Shown: piece by piece, positions 33,768-45,290 of the stretch
How positions within the stretch are numbered: position 1 is the first letter of the stretch
Layout of the letters: each line of letters starts with the position of its first letter
Assembly: GCA_029961685.1 (NCBI GenBank)
Contig: JARWKL010000010.1
Location: 22,666,067 to 22,730,066, forward strand
Direction: 5' to 3'
Source: Aristolochia californica
Lineage: Eukaryota; Streptophyta; Magnoliopsida; Piperales; Aristolochiaceae
Length of the DNA: 64,000 nt
Notes under the pieces: generated by a model
The model's database searches: none
The model's input: only the letters and a program-made list of their open reading frames with translations
Told to the model about the DNA's origin: nothing
Program-made: the position numbers and the translations under genes

Positions 33768-36600
33768 TGCTCACTCTATCATGACATGTGGTCGATTCCT
33801 TCCATAGTGGTCAACTCTTCTTGCTCCGATTTCACCACATGCTTGACTCCTTAATTTTATCTTTTAATTTTAGGCTTTCATTTTTTTTCACTGATTATGC
33901 TTGATTTTTATAGATGGGTTTGACAACTTCGACTATTGGCACTTCAATTTTTATTTCTTCCTATATGGTCATCTCCTTTTGCTCATTTTATTCTTCCTGC
34001 CTTTTTTGGACCGGTTGTTTCCAAAAAAAATGATTCTTCCTTTGTCTTTTAAGTCAAATGGTGCTACTAGATGTTGATGGTGCGCTTTCTAGTATGAGCA
34101 AATTTCTTCCCTTTTCTATGGATCATTGAAATGGGCCATGGTGGATCGAACGAATATGCTGTTAGAAATTTTTTTAAAGGGTTTTTTTTATGCGCCTCAT
34201 ACTTAACATATATCATTAGTAATATTATCTTAATAGGGATCTTGGGGCCAACACAATATATAAAATCATTTACTCTTTTCTGATTATATACTTTTTACTC
34301 CCTAGCTTGAACATGATTGTGTCCCATTCAAGTAAACAAGACTTCATGCAAAGGCTACATGTTTAGACATAATTCAACTTACATTCAAATCATACAACCT
34401 AAGTAGAAGTGTGCTTATCGGAAGTAGTTCATAGCCATCTTCAATTGAGTTGCTCTAACTTCTTATGCTATAGGAAAATTAATGTTTCTCAAATTTTTTT
34501 CTTCTCCATGATTTTTTTTTGAGATAAGTATATATTTCTCGATAAAATTTGAATGTTGTCGAGAAACAGATTCCCACTAAATGGAGAGAACCAATTATTC
34601 TCAATGAAATTAAAAAATCACCAAGATATTCTAGTCAAAACTAAAAAGAAAAATAATTCAGTTACTCTCAAATAAATTCAAAGATTAACAAAAAAATATA
34701 TTATTTTTGAAAAATTATTTCACCAAGAATAAGAGGGGAAATTTAAAATAAAAATATTCACTTATTCTCAAAGTAATTAAAAAATCACCGAGAAATATAT
34801 ACTATTCACGACAAAAAAAAAACCTCAAAGAATAAGTTTGAGAAAGACAAAACAAAAATATAAACTAATTATTGGAAGTTTTTAAAAATCTCTTAGAAAT
34901 ATATGCTATTCTCGATCAAATAATTTCACCAAAAAAAAGAAGGGAAAATAAAAATAAAAAATCACTTATTGCTAGTGAAATTAAAAATCTTTGTGAAATA
35001 TATACTATTCTTAGAGAAGTAATTTCTCTAAGAAATAGTTAGGAAAAAATAAAAAATATCCACTATTCTCTATGAAATAAAAAATCATTGAGAAATATAT
35101 TTTTCCTCAACAAAATAATTTTTCCAAGAATAAGTAGGAAATATTAACAACAAAAATTAATTGAGAAATATCTACTTATTATTGATAAAATTTAAAAATT
35201 CTGGTTAATATATGCTATTCTCGAGAAAACAATTTCATTGAAAATAAGTAGAGAAACAAAAACATTACAGATAAATATTCACTTATTCTCAGCGAATTTC
35301 AAAAATCATCAAGAAATATATATTATTCTAGATGGAATAATTTTATCGAGAATAAGTAGGAAAAAAATATAATCACAGATAATTAATCACCTATTCTCAC
35401 ATATAGTTATATTTAACATTTCCTCTTACTACCAACATAGTGCTATGTAAGTCATTAATCAAGTATAATAGTGCTTTTATTTGAAATGAGATAAGATTCT
35501 TATTAATGGAATAAATAAAACAATTAAAATTAGAATTTAAATTTTCATTAAATATTATTATAATTTATTTGTTGTATTTTAAGAAAATATTTAATTAAAA
35601 TATTAAAGTTAAATTAAAACAAATTAAATGATCAATCAACTTAATTTGGTTAACATAATATAAAAATTAATTAATATATTTTAATTAAGTAATTTATTTG
35701 ATATTATTAAATTTTTTAAATTATCCTTATATATATTCATTTTGATAAAAAACTTTTTCTATAGATTTTCTTAAAATAGAAAATAGAAATTAATTAGTGA
35801 GATACACATAAATTCTTTGTATATTGATGGAAATACTTTCAAAGTTAGAAAAAGTAAACTATAAACTAAATATAACTATTTGGTTCGCGATTTAAATTAT
35901 TAATTAGTGAGAGTATAATAATTTGCATGATCATATTGATGCACATTATAAATTGATCAAGTCATGTTAATGTAATATGACTTGTGAAGTGACTAATTGA
36001 GTTATTGATCAAGTAATTAGTTAATACCAATTATTAAATATAATTTATTATATAATTACATTATTATCTCATAGATGATTTATTCTTATCCCAATGTTAC
36101 AGAAAATATTTTTAGGTAATTATTAAAATAAATAAATTAAAGACTTGATTATTATTAATAATCCTTGGGAACCTTTCGTGCGATTTATGGACACTATTTA
36201 ATAGTGAAAAGTTAAAAAAAGAAGAAGAAGAAATCTTTTGTATAAACATTCGGACTGCGATTGGTCATATTTATTTTTATAGAGAAATAGAAAAAGCCAT
36301 ACAAGGGTTTTGTTAGGCCTAAGCTATGTAATCATGTGATACTAAGAGAGCAGTAAAATTGTGATGTAGTTCTGAGAGGGAAAGAGCCACGAGCGTTACG
36401 AGTGTTAGGGTTTACTTTAGCTTTTATATTCCGTTGCAATTTTGTAAAAATATTTCTAATAAGAAACAACCATTGGATGAAGTTAACTGTGATCGAACGG
36501 TAATGGGAGATGTAGCGCACTCGATCGTCTCATTAGATATAAGTCAGCAGTTTGATTGACTGCTATAACTGCATTTTTTCACATAACTTTTGTAAGCATT
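33768..36600 (+). repeat. Segmental duplication block B, middle part
   Basis: Resumes block A at the equivalent of 5950 (TGCTCACTCTATCATGACATG). It parallels 5950-8560, with a longer tandem array (34490-35400) and about 65 bp more than A near 36180-36245 (around the AAAAGAAGAAGAAG tract). No gene is evident. Confidence 0.85.
34490..35400 (+). repeat. Degenerate ~100-bp tandem array, long allele (about 7 units)
   Basis: Unit markers (AAGAATAAG or variants) occur at about 34724, 34825, 34930, 35030, 35126, 35239 and 35347, giving periods of 96-113 bp. Each unit pairs a CTTATTCTC half with a GAGAATAAG half separated by AT-rich sequence, so single units can fold back. The paralogous array in block A has about four units. 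Confidence 0.75.
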
Positions 36601-37440
36601 GAATCGGACTTAATCTTACCCAGTTCAATTATGATCGGACTGATGGGCCAAGTTCGGTTCTAACAGCGCTCGTCCATGTGGCTGTTTGCCTAATGGCACT
36701 TTTTGCTTCCATCCTGAAACGGTTGCTGACACAGCAACATCTGTCATGCCCCGTCGTCAGGTTTGCATTGTTTGTTACCATCAGAAATGCGTAAACAAGA
36801 GTTATATAAAGCAGGAGAGACATAAGAATAATGAGAGTAGAGGGAAAGAGAATCAAGAGTGTTTTATTTTCCTTTTATCTTTTTCTTCTTTTGCGTTTTG
36901 TAAAGAAATTGCAGCAAAGAAGAGGAACAACATAGCTATTCAAAGTTGTGATCCTCTTTTTTTCTAGGAGATTGGATTACTGTACTGCAATCGATCCATT
37001 TGTAAGCCTTTTTCTCATTCAATCAATCTGTTTAAAATGTGCAATTCTGATGCTCTCACTATCGCTATTTGAATCCTCTTTGCTTTTTTTTTTTTCTTTA
37101 AATGTGCTTTCTTAAATCATCTGAACTCTATTTAAGTTCATTTTCTTGCTTATAATAGGTAAACACGACGGGGTCCTGACAAGAATTTTATTGGAGCTCC
37201 GCTATTACCTAAGATATTGACAAGTTCAACTATCCAATTTTTCAAATTGAAATGCTCAACCCAACCGGTATAGATGCTGAAGTGGTTGGGTTGAACATTC
37301 AATTTGACAAATGTGATGGTTCAAGGTAGTAGCTGCTGGGTTGAGCATTCAATTTGACAAATGTGATGGTTCAAGGTAGCAGCTGGCTGGGTTGAGCATT
37401 CAATTTTAAAAACATGAGTTCTAGTGGTTTACATCCATGG
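36600..37440 (+). repeat. Block B copy of the pre-F-box segment
   Basis: Parallels 8560-9290: the CATCTGTCATGCCCCG stretch (36749; A at 8603), the GAGTTATATAAAGCAGGAGAGA promoter-like stretch (36799) and the repeated GGTTGGGTTGA motif. Here the motif GTGATGGTTCAAGGTAG...GGGTTGAGCATTCAATTT is present in three consecutive copies (37270-37400), more than in block A. Confidence 0.75.
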
Positions 37441-37830
37441 ATGCCTTTCTGTGCACAGTTTACAGGTGTGCTCCTTAGAAAAAGTCTTCTGGGCCATCTG
37501 GCAGAAGCTTTCCTTTGTTGTTTTGCTGAAGGGGATATTTCTTCCGAGGAGTTTCTTCAGCGTAACTTCAAGACTGGTCTGGACGGAGGCCGGAGTCTCT
37601 TTATAGCTTTTAGAGATAATCGTCAATGGGACGGAGGTCTTGTAGATGAAGCTTCTCTTTTTTTGAATCAGCTGCTTCATGAGCTGTATCAGGTTTTTGA
37701 GCCCGTGGATACGCCTGGTTGGCCAGACTGCTTCTGGGCAAGGCTTGGCTTTTGGAACATGTCTCGGATCATATTCCATGTTGGCGTCACCTTCTTTGAT
37801 GCCTTCAATAGTCACGACGGAAATGCTTGG
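37441..37830. other. ~390-bp insertion of unknown origin inside an F-box remnant
   Basis: Block A reads CATCCTTGGATAGATC without a break (9290-9305). Block B reads CATCCATGGA, then about 390 bp, then TTGGTAGATC. The insert is visibly richer in GC than its surroundings and open on both strands: a plus frame of 139 codons (37414-37833) and a minus frame of 145 codons (37866-37429) that continues the F-box tail frame. ATGGA on the left and TTGGT on the right may be a decayed 5-bp target duplication of TTGGA. I do not recognise either predicted protein. It is probably a captured gene fragment or filler DNA. Confidence 0.6.
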
Positions 37831-38640
37831 TAGATCAAAGAAGAAATCGAGGTCAAGGATGAGCATCTTAGTAATTTCATTCAGGGAGGGGATGTCTTTG
37901 AAAATTGGCTTGTCAAAAAATCTACCCTTCTACTCAAGACTCTTCAAGTTTGGCTTACTTATTTTCATCTCTTGGGCCGAAGATGATCAATCTTCACTAC
38001 TTTCACTTTTTAGAGATTTCACTCCCTTGAAATCGTAATGAGGCTCCTTCATGCATCAGGTAAAGTTGAATGCAGATATTGATGGACAAGAAATAAGAGT
38101 TTGTGATGACATCGAAACATGACTCCACTATTAATCTCTTCAGTGACTTCAGGGAGTCGTGGTAACTTAAAGTCAAGTCAAATTATCTCACCTAATTGAA
38201 CACCATTAAGGGTCATACCATAGAGAACAACACTTCTTAGGGCTTGGAAACCTTTGAAATCATGCGGAGAGGCTCGACTATGCACCAAGTTAAGTCGAGA
38301 GATAATATTGATGGAGAAGAGAACAAAGAGTTTGGCATTCCTCATTTATTCATCCCCCACCTGATATCATCATCATATGTCGTGTCGGAGTGCCTTACAC
38401 TTCCACTCAAATCAAGCACAAGCTCTCCAACTCCTTTGACTTTGAGATTTGAGTCCCTTGAAATCGTAATGAGGCTCCTTTTTTGCATCAGGTTAAGTTG
38501 AGTGAAGATATTGATGGACAAGAGAACAAACAGTCTAGTTTTTTGAATTTCTTCATCCTCTGATAATCATCAAGTTCAAACTACTTAACCCCACTCAAAT
38601 CAAGTTCAAGCTCCTCGAACTCCTATTGTAGACAAATCAA
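37831..38640 (-). pseudogene. F-box/LRR gene remnants (at least two joined fragments)
   Basis: On the minus strand the C-terminal tail (PSLNE-TKMLILDLDFFFDL) at 37840-37900 is preceded by a DKPIFKD-type stretch. Upstream come LRR pieces near 38240-38430 that match the 13529-14395 gene (a DDIRWGMNK-type stretch and ELVLDLSGSVRHS-type stretch), and then a second set near 38500-38620 of a different copy. The order and duplication of pieces show a chimera of two decayed copies. No F-box is seen. Confidence 0.65.
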
Positions 38641-38796
38641 TCCACATTGAGAGATTAAATAAGTAGCTCTCATCTGGATCAAAGAACAGATGAATAATAT
38701 TGTCTCACAGGTTGCTGATCTTGTTGGTGTTGTTTATCATACAAAGTCAATATTTTGTAACTCCCCTAATTCTCAAATAAATTGTAAAGACAAGTT

Positions 38797-38880
38797 TTCA
38801 GTGTATAATAATGAATCTTCTCTGAGGTTAATATTTGTTCCATAACTTCTCCCCTCAATAGGATTGTTTGCTGCATTGAA
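38797..38880 (-). repeat. Short fragment of the D repeat (reverse)
   Basis: TTCAGTGTATAATAATGAATC to GATTGTTTGCTGCATTGAA matches 9880-9965 and, inverted, 43490-43570. Block B similarity ends here. Confidence 0.65.
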
Positions 38881-40380
38881 TTTTGTTTGTTTAATTTATT
38901 TCCTTTTTAATTTTCTGCTAGTTAATTTACTAATTTTTATCTTGCTAATTAATTTTATCTATCGTCCCTTTGATTGAAGTAATTGTAAGTCTCTTTCATA
39001 ACCCTCTTTTATTTTTTCTCTCCCCTTCCTCTTTTCCTTGTCATTTTGATCTCTTTTCCTAGAATTATAGTAATCCAAGAGCTTGTAACATAATAGTCAT
39101 ATTTTCTCTTTCTCACTTGAAATGAGGACGAGGTTGAGAGAAAAGGAAATGAAGTGGAGACAAGGTTTAGAGAAAGGGGAATGGTTGGGTTTCAGGGTCA
39201 AGCTTTAGTATCGGAATTTAGGTTTTCAAGAACTCTACAAATCCTACTTGTGCCCACCCCTTGGATTCGATATAGCGAGGAGAGGAGTAAACGTGTAAAT
39301 AGGGACTTCAAATTTGTTAGTGATATTAGTCCCCTCTAATAACATGAAAAGGATAAATGAAATTGGTCTACATGGAAGAATGGTTTGTCCATGGGAAGGG
39401 AACCAACCCATTGCTAGTACATATGTACTAACAAATCTCACAAGCTATTAGCAAAAACTCCTAACCATATATATCCAACGTACCCTTACATCAAAATGTA
39501 ATACCCTAATTAAAATTATAAAATAGTATTTTATACCTAATAAAAAGTAAAACTTCCCAATGGAGCTTCTTTGAAAGACATACAAATGACTCCAAGGCAT
39601 TAGTGTATACAATGTAATCCTTAATGTTTGTATTATAAGATGAGCAAGGAGATTACTAGGGGTAAGTAAAGTTTAATAGGGTAATTTTTGGAATTTGGAC
39701 GCCAAGCATGAGAAAGGGAGGGGGGTGCCACCTTCGGGTTAAATGGGAAAAGTTTTGTTAAGAAAAGCCAAAAGGTTGGTTAATGTAGGAGTTTTAGGGG
39801 GTCAGTCTTAATTTCTTATTAGGCGTTTCATAATTCTTATTTGATATAATCTCTAGTTTTTGATTTGATGTATTTGAGTCTGAATTGAAGTAGGAATTGC
39901 CATATTATTTTTTTCAAGACCCAAGGGTACTAATAAAAAGTCTCAAAAAGATTTCAAACACCCATATAAATAAAAGGACCAACCAATGCAATGCTGAAAG
40001 GTTTGGCCAAAAGGGTAAGTGAGAGTCAAATAAATGACGATAGGAGAAAAGAATGTGAAAGGCTAATGGGTAATGAGGAAGATAGGGTGTGGATGTTGGG
40101 TTCACTATGTGTTTTATTTTTGTAAGAAATTCAAATCTTCATTAGAATAACCAATGACGACAACAATCAGTAAATAATGAACCCAAGGCAAACAATTGAG
40201 GAGTTTTTTTTCAATAAGAATGTCTCAATCAAAGAGACACAATAGTAGCAAGACAAATGGGCCAGTGCCCAAATAACCGGTAAGTAATGGAAGTCCTTAA
40301 GAGTAATAAGGACACATGAAATAATTTATAGCGAGTTCATCCTTGAATAAGGAAGATATGAACCTAGACCAGTATAACAC
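38881..40380. other. Unassigned region
   Basis: I see T-rich sequence (38880-39110), a purine-rich stretch (39120-39185) and short frames without recognisable motifs. No LTR, TIR or coding domain is supported. Confidence 0.4.
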
Positions 40381-41995
40381 AAGAAGAGAGCAAGTAGACC
40401 GAGTCAGGTTGGGTCGTGTTCGAGTTAACCCGGTCCAAGTTTGGTGTCATCATTTCCGACAGCAGCAACAAAGCTGGTGCTCAGGAAATAACCCATGAAC
40501 AGAATCAGTATGCAAACCTGATAGATTAATTGGATTAACTCAGCAGAGTCTGGTGTTGTCGTCTCCTGTAACAGCGACAGAATTGACACTCAAGAAATAA
40601 CCAACTCGAAATGAGTAAATCACGCATACCACTCGGTAGGCAGCAATAACCAAATAACAATCAGCTGAGTCATATGAAATATTTCCAAACAAAGCAATGC
40701 TGTCAGAGAGATCGTAAAGAAAAAATGAGAGAAAACTGACTGTCACATTGTCGTGATCTTTCCGAACAAAGGAACATCAAATATTTTTGGAAACAACTAG
40801 ATATCTTCCCGAGTAGAGCAAATATATTCTTGGCAATCAGAGTAAAAATGGAATGAATCGGAAGATCAATAACGAAGATCCGAAGATACCAAAAGATCAA
40901 TTTTGAGCATGAACAACAAAGCCAGGAAGGAATATCATTTTCCATGTGATCTCATAAGAGAAGAAACGATGAATCAAGCAATATTTTTCAGCCAAAAACG
41001 GATCCAAAAACATTTCAGCAAGTCTTGTTGAACAAAGATATCTTCCTTTGAAGCAACAACGTTTTTAGAATGACACACCAGTGCCTAACTATCTGGTGAA
41101 GCAATTTTTGGAATGGAATATGAAATGCCAGGGCTCGAATAACATTACTAGACAATTGGTCGTTCTCATATGAAGAATAGTAAGTTTCCAGAATTAATAT
41201 TGAAGATGGCATTGATAAAACCAACCACGCTTTGCCAGCTAATGTCCAACCGAGCAAAGAAGCCAGCCTCCAATGATCAATAGATGTTGACAGAAGATGA
41301 CAACAACTTTCGTCCAATGAGTTTGGTAGAGATATCAGAAGCCAACAGTCGATTTACCGAGTGATGGAAGATTTGTTGGAAGTGATCAACTGCCGAGCAA
41401 TGGAGGAGCAGAGACTTCTCTTTAGACACCGATCAAAGGATGAGCAATGGAGGTACGAGATTCAGAGATCAGACACCGATGCTATGACAGATAATGGAAG
41501 AGCATCTTCTTCTCCAAAAGATAACGATCAAGAGAAGAAGAAAAACAATGGCCTATGCCACTGAGATAGCAGCTTCTCCAAAAATATTTTCTCCCTTGTT
41601 ATCAACACCTATGCTTTCTGCATGTCAACGAGTAGTGCAGAAGAAATAGGGTAGTCTCTCCAATGAAAAAAAAAGGCACCATCCAAGCCAAATAGAGAGG
41701 ATTGGTAATGGCATAGTAATGCTAGGCAGCAGAAGAAAATGAGCGGTGCTGGAAGGAAGACGAGCCAATTAGGAGGAAACCATGGTTCCAACAGTTTGTC
41801 CACTAGCATTGGAATGAGTAACATAAGGAAAATGAAGTTTTCAACAACAACAACAACAGAGATGATCAACAATATCAAAACGAAATTCCAGCAACGATGA
41901 GAAATGAAGCAGCATTATGAGCAACGAAAAATAATGGGTTTCTAGAATCCTGAAAACCATATCTGTGAGTCTTGAAAATCAATGCATTGATACCA
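40381..41995 (-). mobile_element. Internal region of an LTR element lacking recognisable pol (truncated or non-autonomous)
   Basis: This region follows, on the minus strand, the primer-site-like TGGTATCAATG that adjoins the LTR at 41996-42238. It is low in stops over short stretches (for example a 100-codon minus frame at 41317-41015 and a 67-codon plus frame at 41361-41564), but no gag, protease, reverse transcriptase or integrase motif is visible. Two similar ~107-bp units (starting about 40441 and 40548) share GGAAATAACC and CAGCGACAGA-like motifs. The second LTR was not found, so the left limit is uncertain. Confidence 0.45.
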
Positions 41996-42013
41996 TGTTG
42001 ATTTTCAAGACTC
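41967..42013 (-). other. Primer-binding site in a perfect 16-bp hairpin
   Basis: GAGTCTTGAAAATCAA (41967-41982) and TTGATTTTCAAGACTC (41998-42013) are perfect inverted repeats. The 15-base loop contains the minus-strand TGGTATCA, which begins the initiator tRNA-Met primer match directly next to the LTR end. The right arm is part of the LTR, the left arm part of the leader. Confidence 0.75.
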
Positions 42014-42238
42014 CATGGATTACACTATGGACAAAAGGTGAGAAGGCATGTTGGGGAGAAAACAAGAGGAGAATGAGATTATGGACTTGTGTCCAAACCC
42101 TCCCCTTAAAGCACTATTTACAAATGAATAAAAGTATAATAATATAATTATGCCCTTCACCTTAAAAGAGTGAAAAAGAGACAAAAAACATAAACTAATC
42201 GAATCAGTGCCACCACAATTATATCATATCTTCCAACA
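41996..42238 (-). repeat. Short LTR (243 bp), minus orientation
   Basis: Bounded by TGTTGATTTT and TTCCAACA, with a 5-bp inverted terminal repeat TGTTG/CAACA. Read on the minus strand it starts TGTTGGAAGATATGATATAA, the usual opening of plant copia-type LTRs, and is followed at once by TGGTATCA. It is only one LTR of its element. Confidence 0.7.
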
Positions 42239-42362
42239 TAAATAGATGCTCATTGTACTCAAATTTCAACAAGTTAGTGAACTTTTCTCTTTTCCAGAAA
42301 TTGAACAATCCCAACCTTATAAAAAAAATGAGGTTAGAAATCTAATCCCACTTTCATCTTCC

Positions 42363-43740
42363 TTCCATTTCCCTCGACTCCATCTTATTCAAAACAATAT
42401 TTAGGTTTTCAAAAACCAACTCAAGCTTGCAAAAGTTCCAAAAGTAGAAAATTGACCCTTACCCACATGTGTTTTTATTTCCTTGACCTTGTTCTCAACC
42501 AAAATCTAACCCTCACTCCAAACATGACCTCTAAACCCCACCTTGGTCAATTCCAACCCTGCTCATTTCATTTTCCCACAACCATGTTTCTTGCCTTGAG
42601 TGGTCAAGGCCATGCTTTCAAAATCCCAATTCTGAGCCACAACCCTAAACCCTAAACCTTAAATAAAAATAATAAATAAAATTAATGCATAAATACAATA
42701 TGCATCAACTAATACATTATACATATAAAAAATGCATTCATGATATGACAATTTGTATCATGAATACAGCGAAATCCTCTCCTCCTTGCTCATCCATTCC
42801 ATTCTGAATTAATTTTTCCAAAATTCAAAATCTTAATCCCAACATAATGGTAGAAACAAAAATAGTATTGGGCATTAACAAAGTTCCCATTATGAATAAA
42901 CAGTGTATAATTTTTAATAAATAGTCAACAATTTGAATTTGAATGTTTTAATGATCTATCGCATGCGTCCCATTAAGAAGGTGCAACAAAAAACAAATGC
43001 CAGCATGATCCAATGAAGGCACACTGGTTTATCTTCCTCATTCACAGATGAAAAACTGCCCTGAAGTGGAAAATACGGAAGAGAAGAGAAACACTGCTGA
43101 AACGGAAAAGAAAGAAGAAGAACAGGGAAAAAAAGATGAAACGGAAAATAAATAGACGAGAGAAGAGCAAAGAGACTAATGTGTGGGAGTCAGAGCTGTG
43201 TGCCGAGACGATGATTAGATGAGCAGCAACTTACAGCAGCAGAAAGACGTTCGCTTGGTACATTTTCGTAAAGAGTCATAGTCAAGATTGAAACTAATTG
43301 AGTTTAACCAAAATCGGTTCCAACTTGTCAAACGGAAACCGCAATTGGGTTATGCGATTTTGTCATTATCCCTTTCATTTCTTTGAAGATCCAAAATCAA
43401 TCTGATTTTCTGTTATCTCTTGGATTTTCACTCAACTCTCGTTTTGCTTAAGAGGTTGAGGGGGTGAGAGGAAGTAGCGAATCATCTCTTCAATGCAGCA
43501 AACAATCCTGTTGAGGGAACAAGTTATGGAATAAATGTATAGCCCCGAGAAGATTCATTACTATACACAGAGAACGTATCTTTACAATTTTATTGAGAAT
43601 TTGGAGAGTTACAGAATATTGATTTCGTATCACAAACAACACCAACAGAATATTCCTTTGTTTTTTGAACCCTGTGAGAGCTACTCATTTGATCTCTCGA
43701 GGTGGATTGAATTGTCTGCAATAGGAGTTCAGTAGCTTGA
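42363..43740 (+). repeat. Direct repeat D1 (partner D2, 49082-50420)
   Basis: About 1.35 kb matching D2 base for base with scattered changes and a few indels, from TTCCCTCGACTCCATC to GTTCAGTAGCTTGA. Contents are a double telomere-like CCCTAAACCCTAAACC (42643), a purine-rich stretch (43065-43150) and, at the right end, an F-box remnant. D1 is cut exactly where E1 begins. Confidence 0.9.
43535..43735 (+). pseudogene. F-box/LRR gene fragment at the end of D1
   Basis: The end of this 66-codon frame (FFEPCESYSFDLSRWIEL) matches the MFFSPGDIYSSNLREWIEL segment between the F-box and LRRs of the 13529-14395 gene. The sequence then stops at TAG and meets E1. The D2 copy (50220-50417) continues into further LRR sequence. 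Confidence 0.6.
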
Positions 43741-44072
43741 CCCTTTACCACAAGCTAGCATCCTTATCACATTAGTTGGAGGATCAATAAGGATTCACAA
43801 AGGCATCATTATCTTATGGTCACATCCTAGAAGAGTCTAGTTTGAGTAATGTTTGTCTTTTACCTATATTGAGTTATTTAATTATACTAGGACATATCTT
43901 TAAGAGTTAGAGTTTGGGTGTAATTGGGACAAAGGTAATTTTATTGTAATTGGACTCTACTACCTTCCTCTATTATAAATAGAGGTTTATGTACTCTGGT
44001 TATAATAAGTCAATGAAGTATTTCTCTTTTCTATAAATTCAACATGATGAAGGTGAGAAAATTTAATCAATC

Positions 44073-44195
44073 ATGGAAGATTTGAGAAGGCACTTCAATG
44101 CACAAGAACAAGTCTTCGAACCACCAACAGAGGAACAAAAAGAATTGCTTGAATTGAATCAGTGTGAAGACTCAAGTATACAAGGGTTTACATAG
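44073..44195 (+). CDS. Small open frame, 40 codons, shared by E1 and E2
   Basis: An ATG frame beginning MEDLRRHFNAQEQVFEPPTE and ending in TAG. The E2 copy (56550-56711) keeps the same frame and extends to 53 codons; only conservative differences are seen in the first 40. It is acidic and Gln/Glu-rich. I do not recognise it; it could be the remnant of a gag N-terminus or of a host exon caught next to the LTR. Confidence 0.3.
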   Translation: MEDLRRHFNAQEQVFEPPTEEQKELLELNQCEDSSIQGFT

Positions 44196-45197
44196 TTTTT
44201 CAAAATCCCACAAAAAGGAAATACAAAGGTCTAGAATTCCACACATTGAAGTGTCTTAGTGTCATCTAGGTGTCTTTACAAATTTGGACAAATCAATGGG
44301 TTGTTCCTTTCATTCTTCTTCTACGATTATTGGATCTTGATCTTCTTCACTTCAGTTATTCATTTGTCCTTGATTATCTCCCTTTTATTGAGTGATTTGT
44401 AGGGATAATTATTCTTGATTGATTTTGATTAATTGAGTATAATTTGTAGGAGAATCTTGAATAGCTAATTTTCCTTGTGGTGGGTCCCTCATGGGGTGAT
44501 TGCAGGATAACAAATTATAGGAGATCCTTGAGGGGGCTGAGAGTCATCCATGCATGAAGAAATCCCCCTTTGCATGGCTTGCATGACTGAGAATAATGTC
44601 TCCTTTGCATAGGTGTGAACCTATCTTCTTGTAGGTTTTCCATGGGCATGATTTCTATGTTCATGATTCATTCCTTGGGCATGTCTTTGATGTTCATATT
44701 TCTTCGTGTAACTTTAGGTTTTGCAGCAGAGGAGAAGAGTAAGACTCAGGAGTAGAGATCGCCTTCCCATGCATGTGTTTGCCACACTCACAAGAAAACA
44801 AACACAACTAAGAATTAGTTCCTATGGATTTTTCATCACATAGCTATCAACACTTGGCATGAGACTTAAGACAGAGTTTGAAAAGGATTCGTTCAAAGTA
44901 AACTTATAGGGGGTGAATAGGTTTACTAAAAAATTATGAACTTTAAAACAATCTAGCATAATCTCATCCACAACACCAATATGTAAAGTGGTTCACAATC
45001 ACTATTTTAGATTGTGGCTCTACGCCCAGGGATCTCTTACCTTGGAGTTAAAAGATCCACTATGTAAAGCCAAACGATATCTACAAATTAGAACCACATA
45101 GGTTCAATTACAACACCTTCCCCTAACGGTTAGGGGCTTATAGTTAACCAACTCTAAATAAAAAACCTATAACAACACTTTTTTCACACAAGGACTT

Positions 45198-45290
45198 ACT
45201 AAAACAACAACAACAACAACAACAACAAAACAAATAACAACAACAACAACAACAAAACAAATAACAACAACAACAACAACAATAGGAACA
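45198..45290 (+). repeat. (CAA)n microsatellite
   Basis: Two blocks of five or more CAA units with AACAAATAA interruptions. The E2 copy (57678-57722) is shorter and mixed with AAT. Confidence 0.9.

Noticed and set aside
40540..41564. Short frames in the internal region next to the 243-bp LTR considered as a captured gene
   Set aside because: No frame exceeds about 100 codons and no recognisable domain is present.
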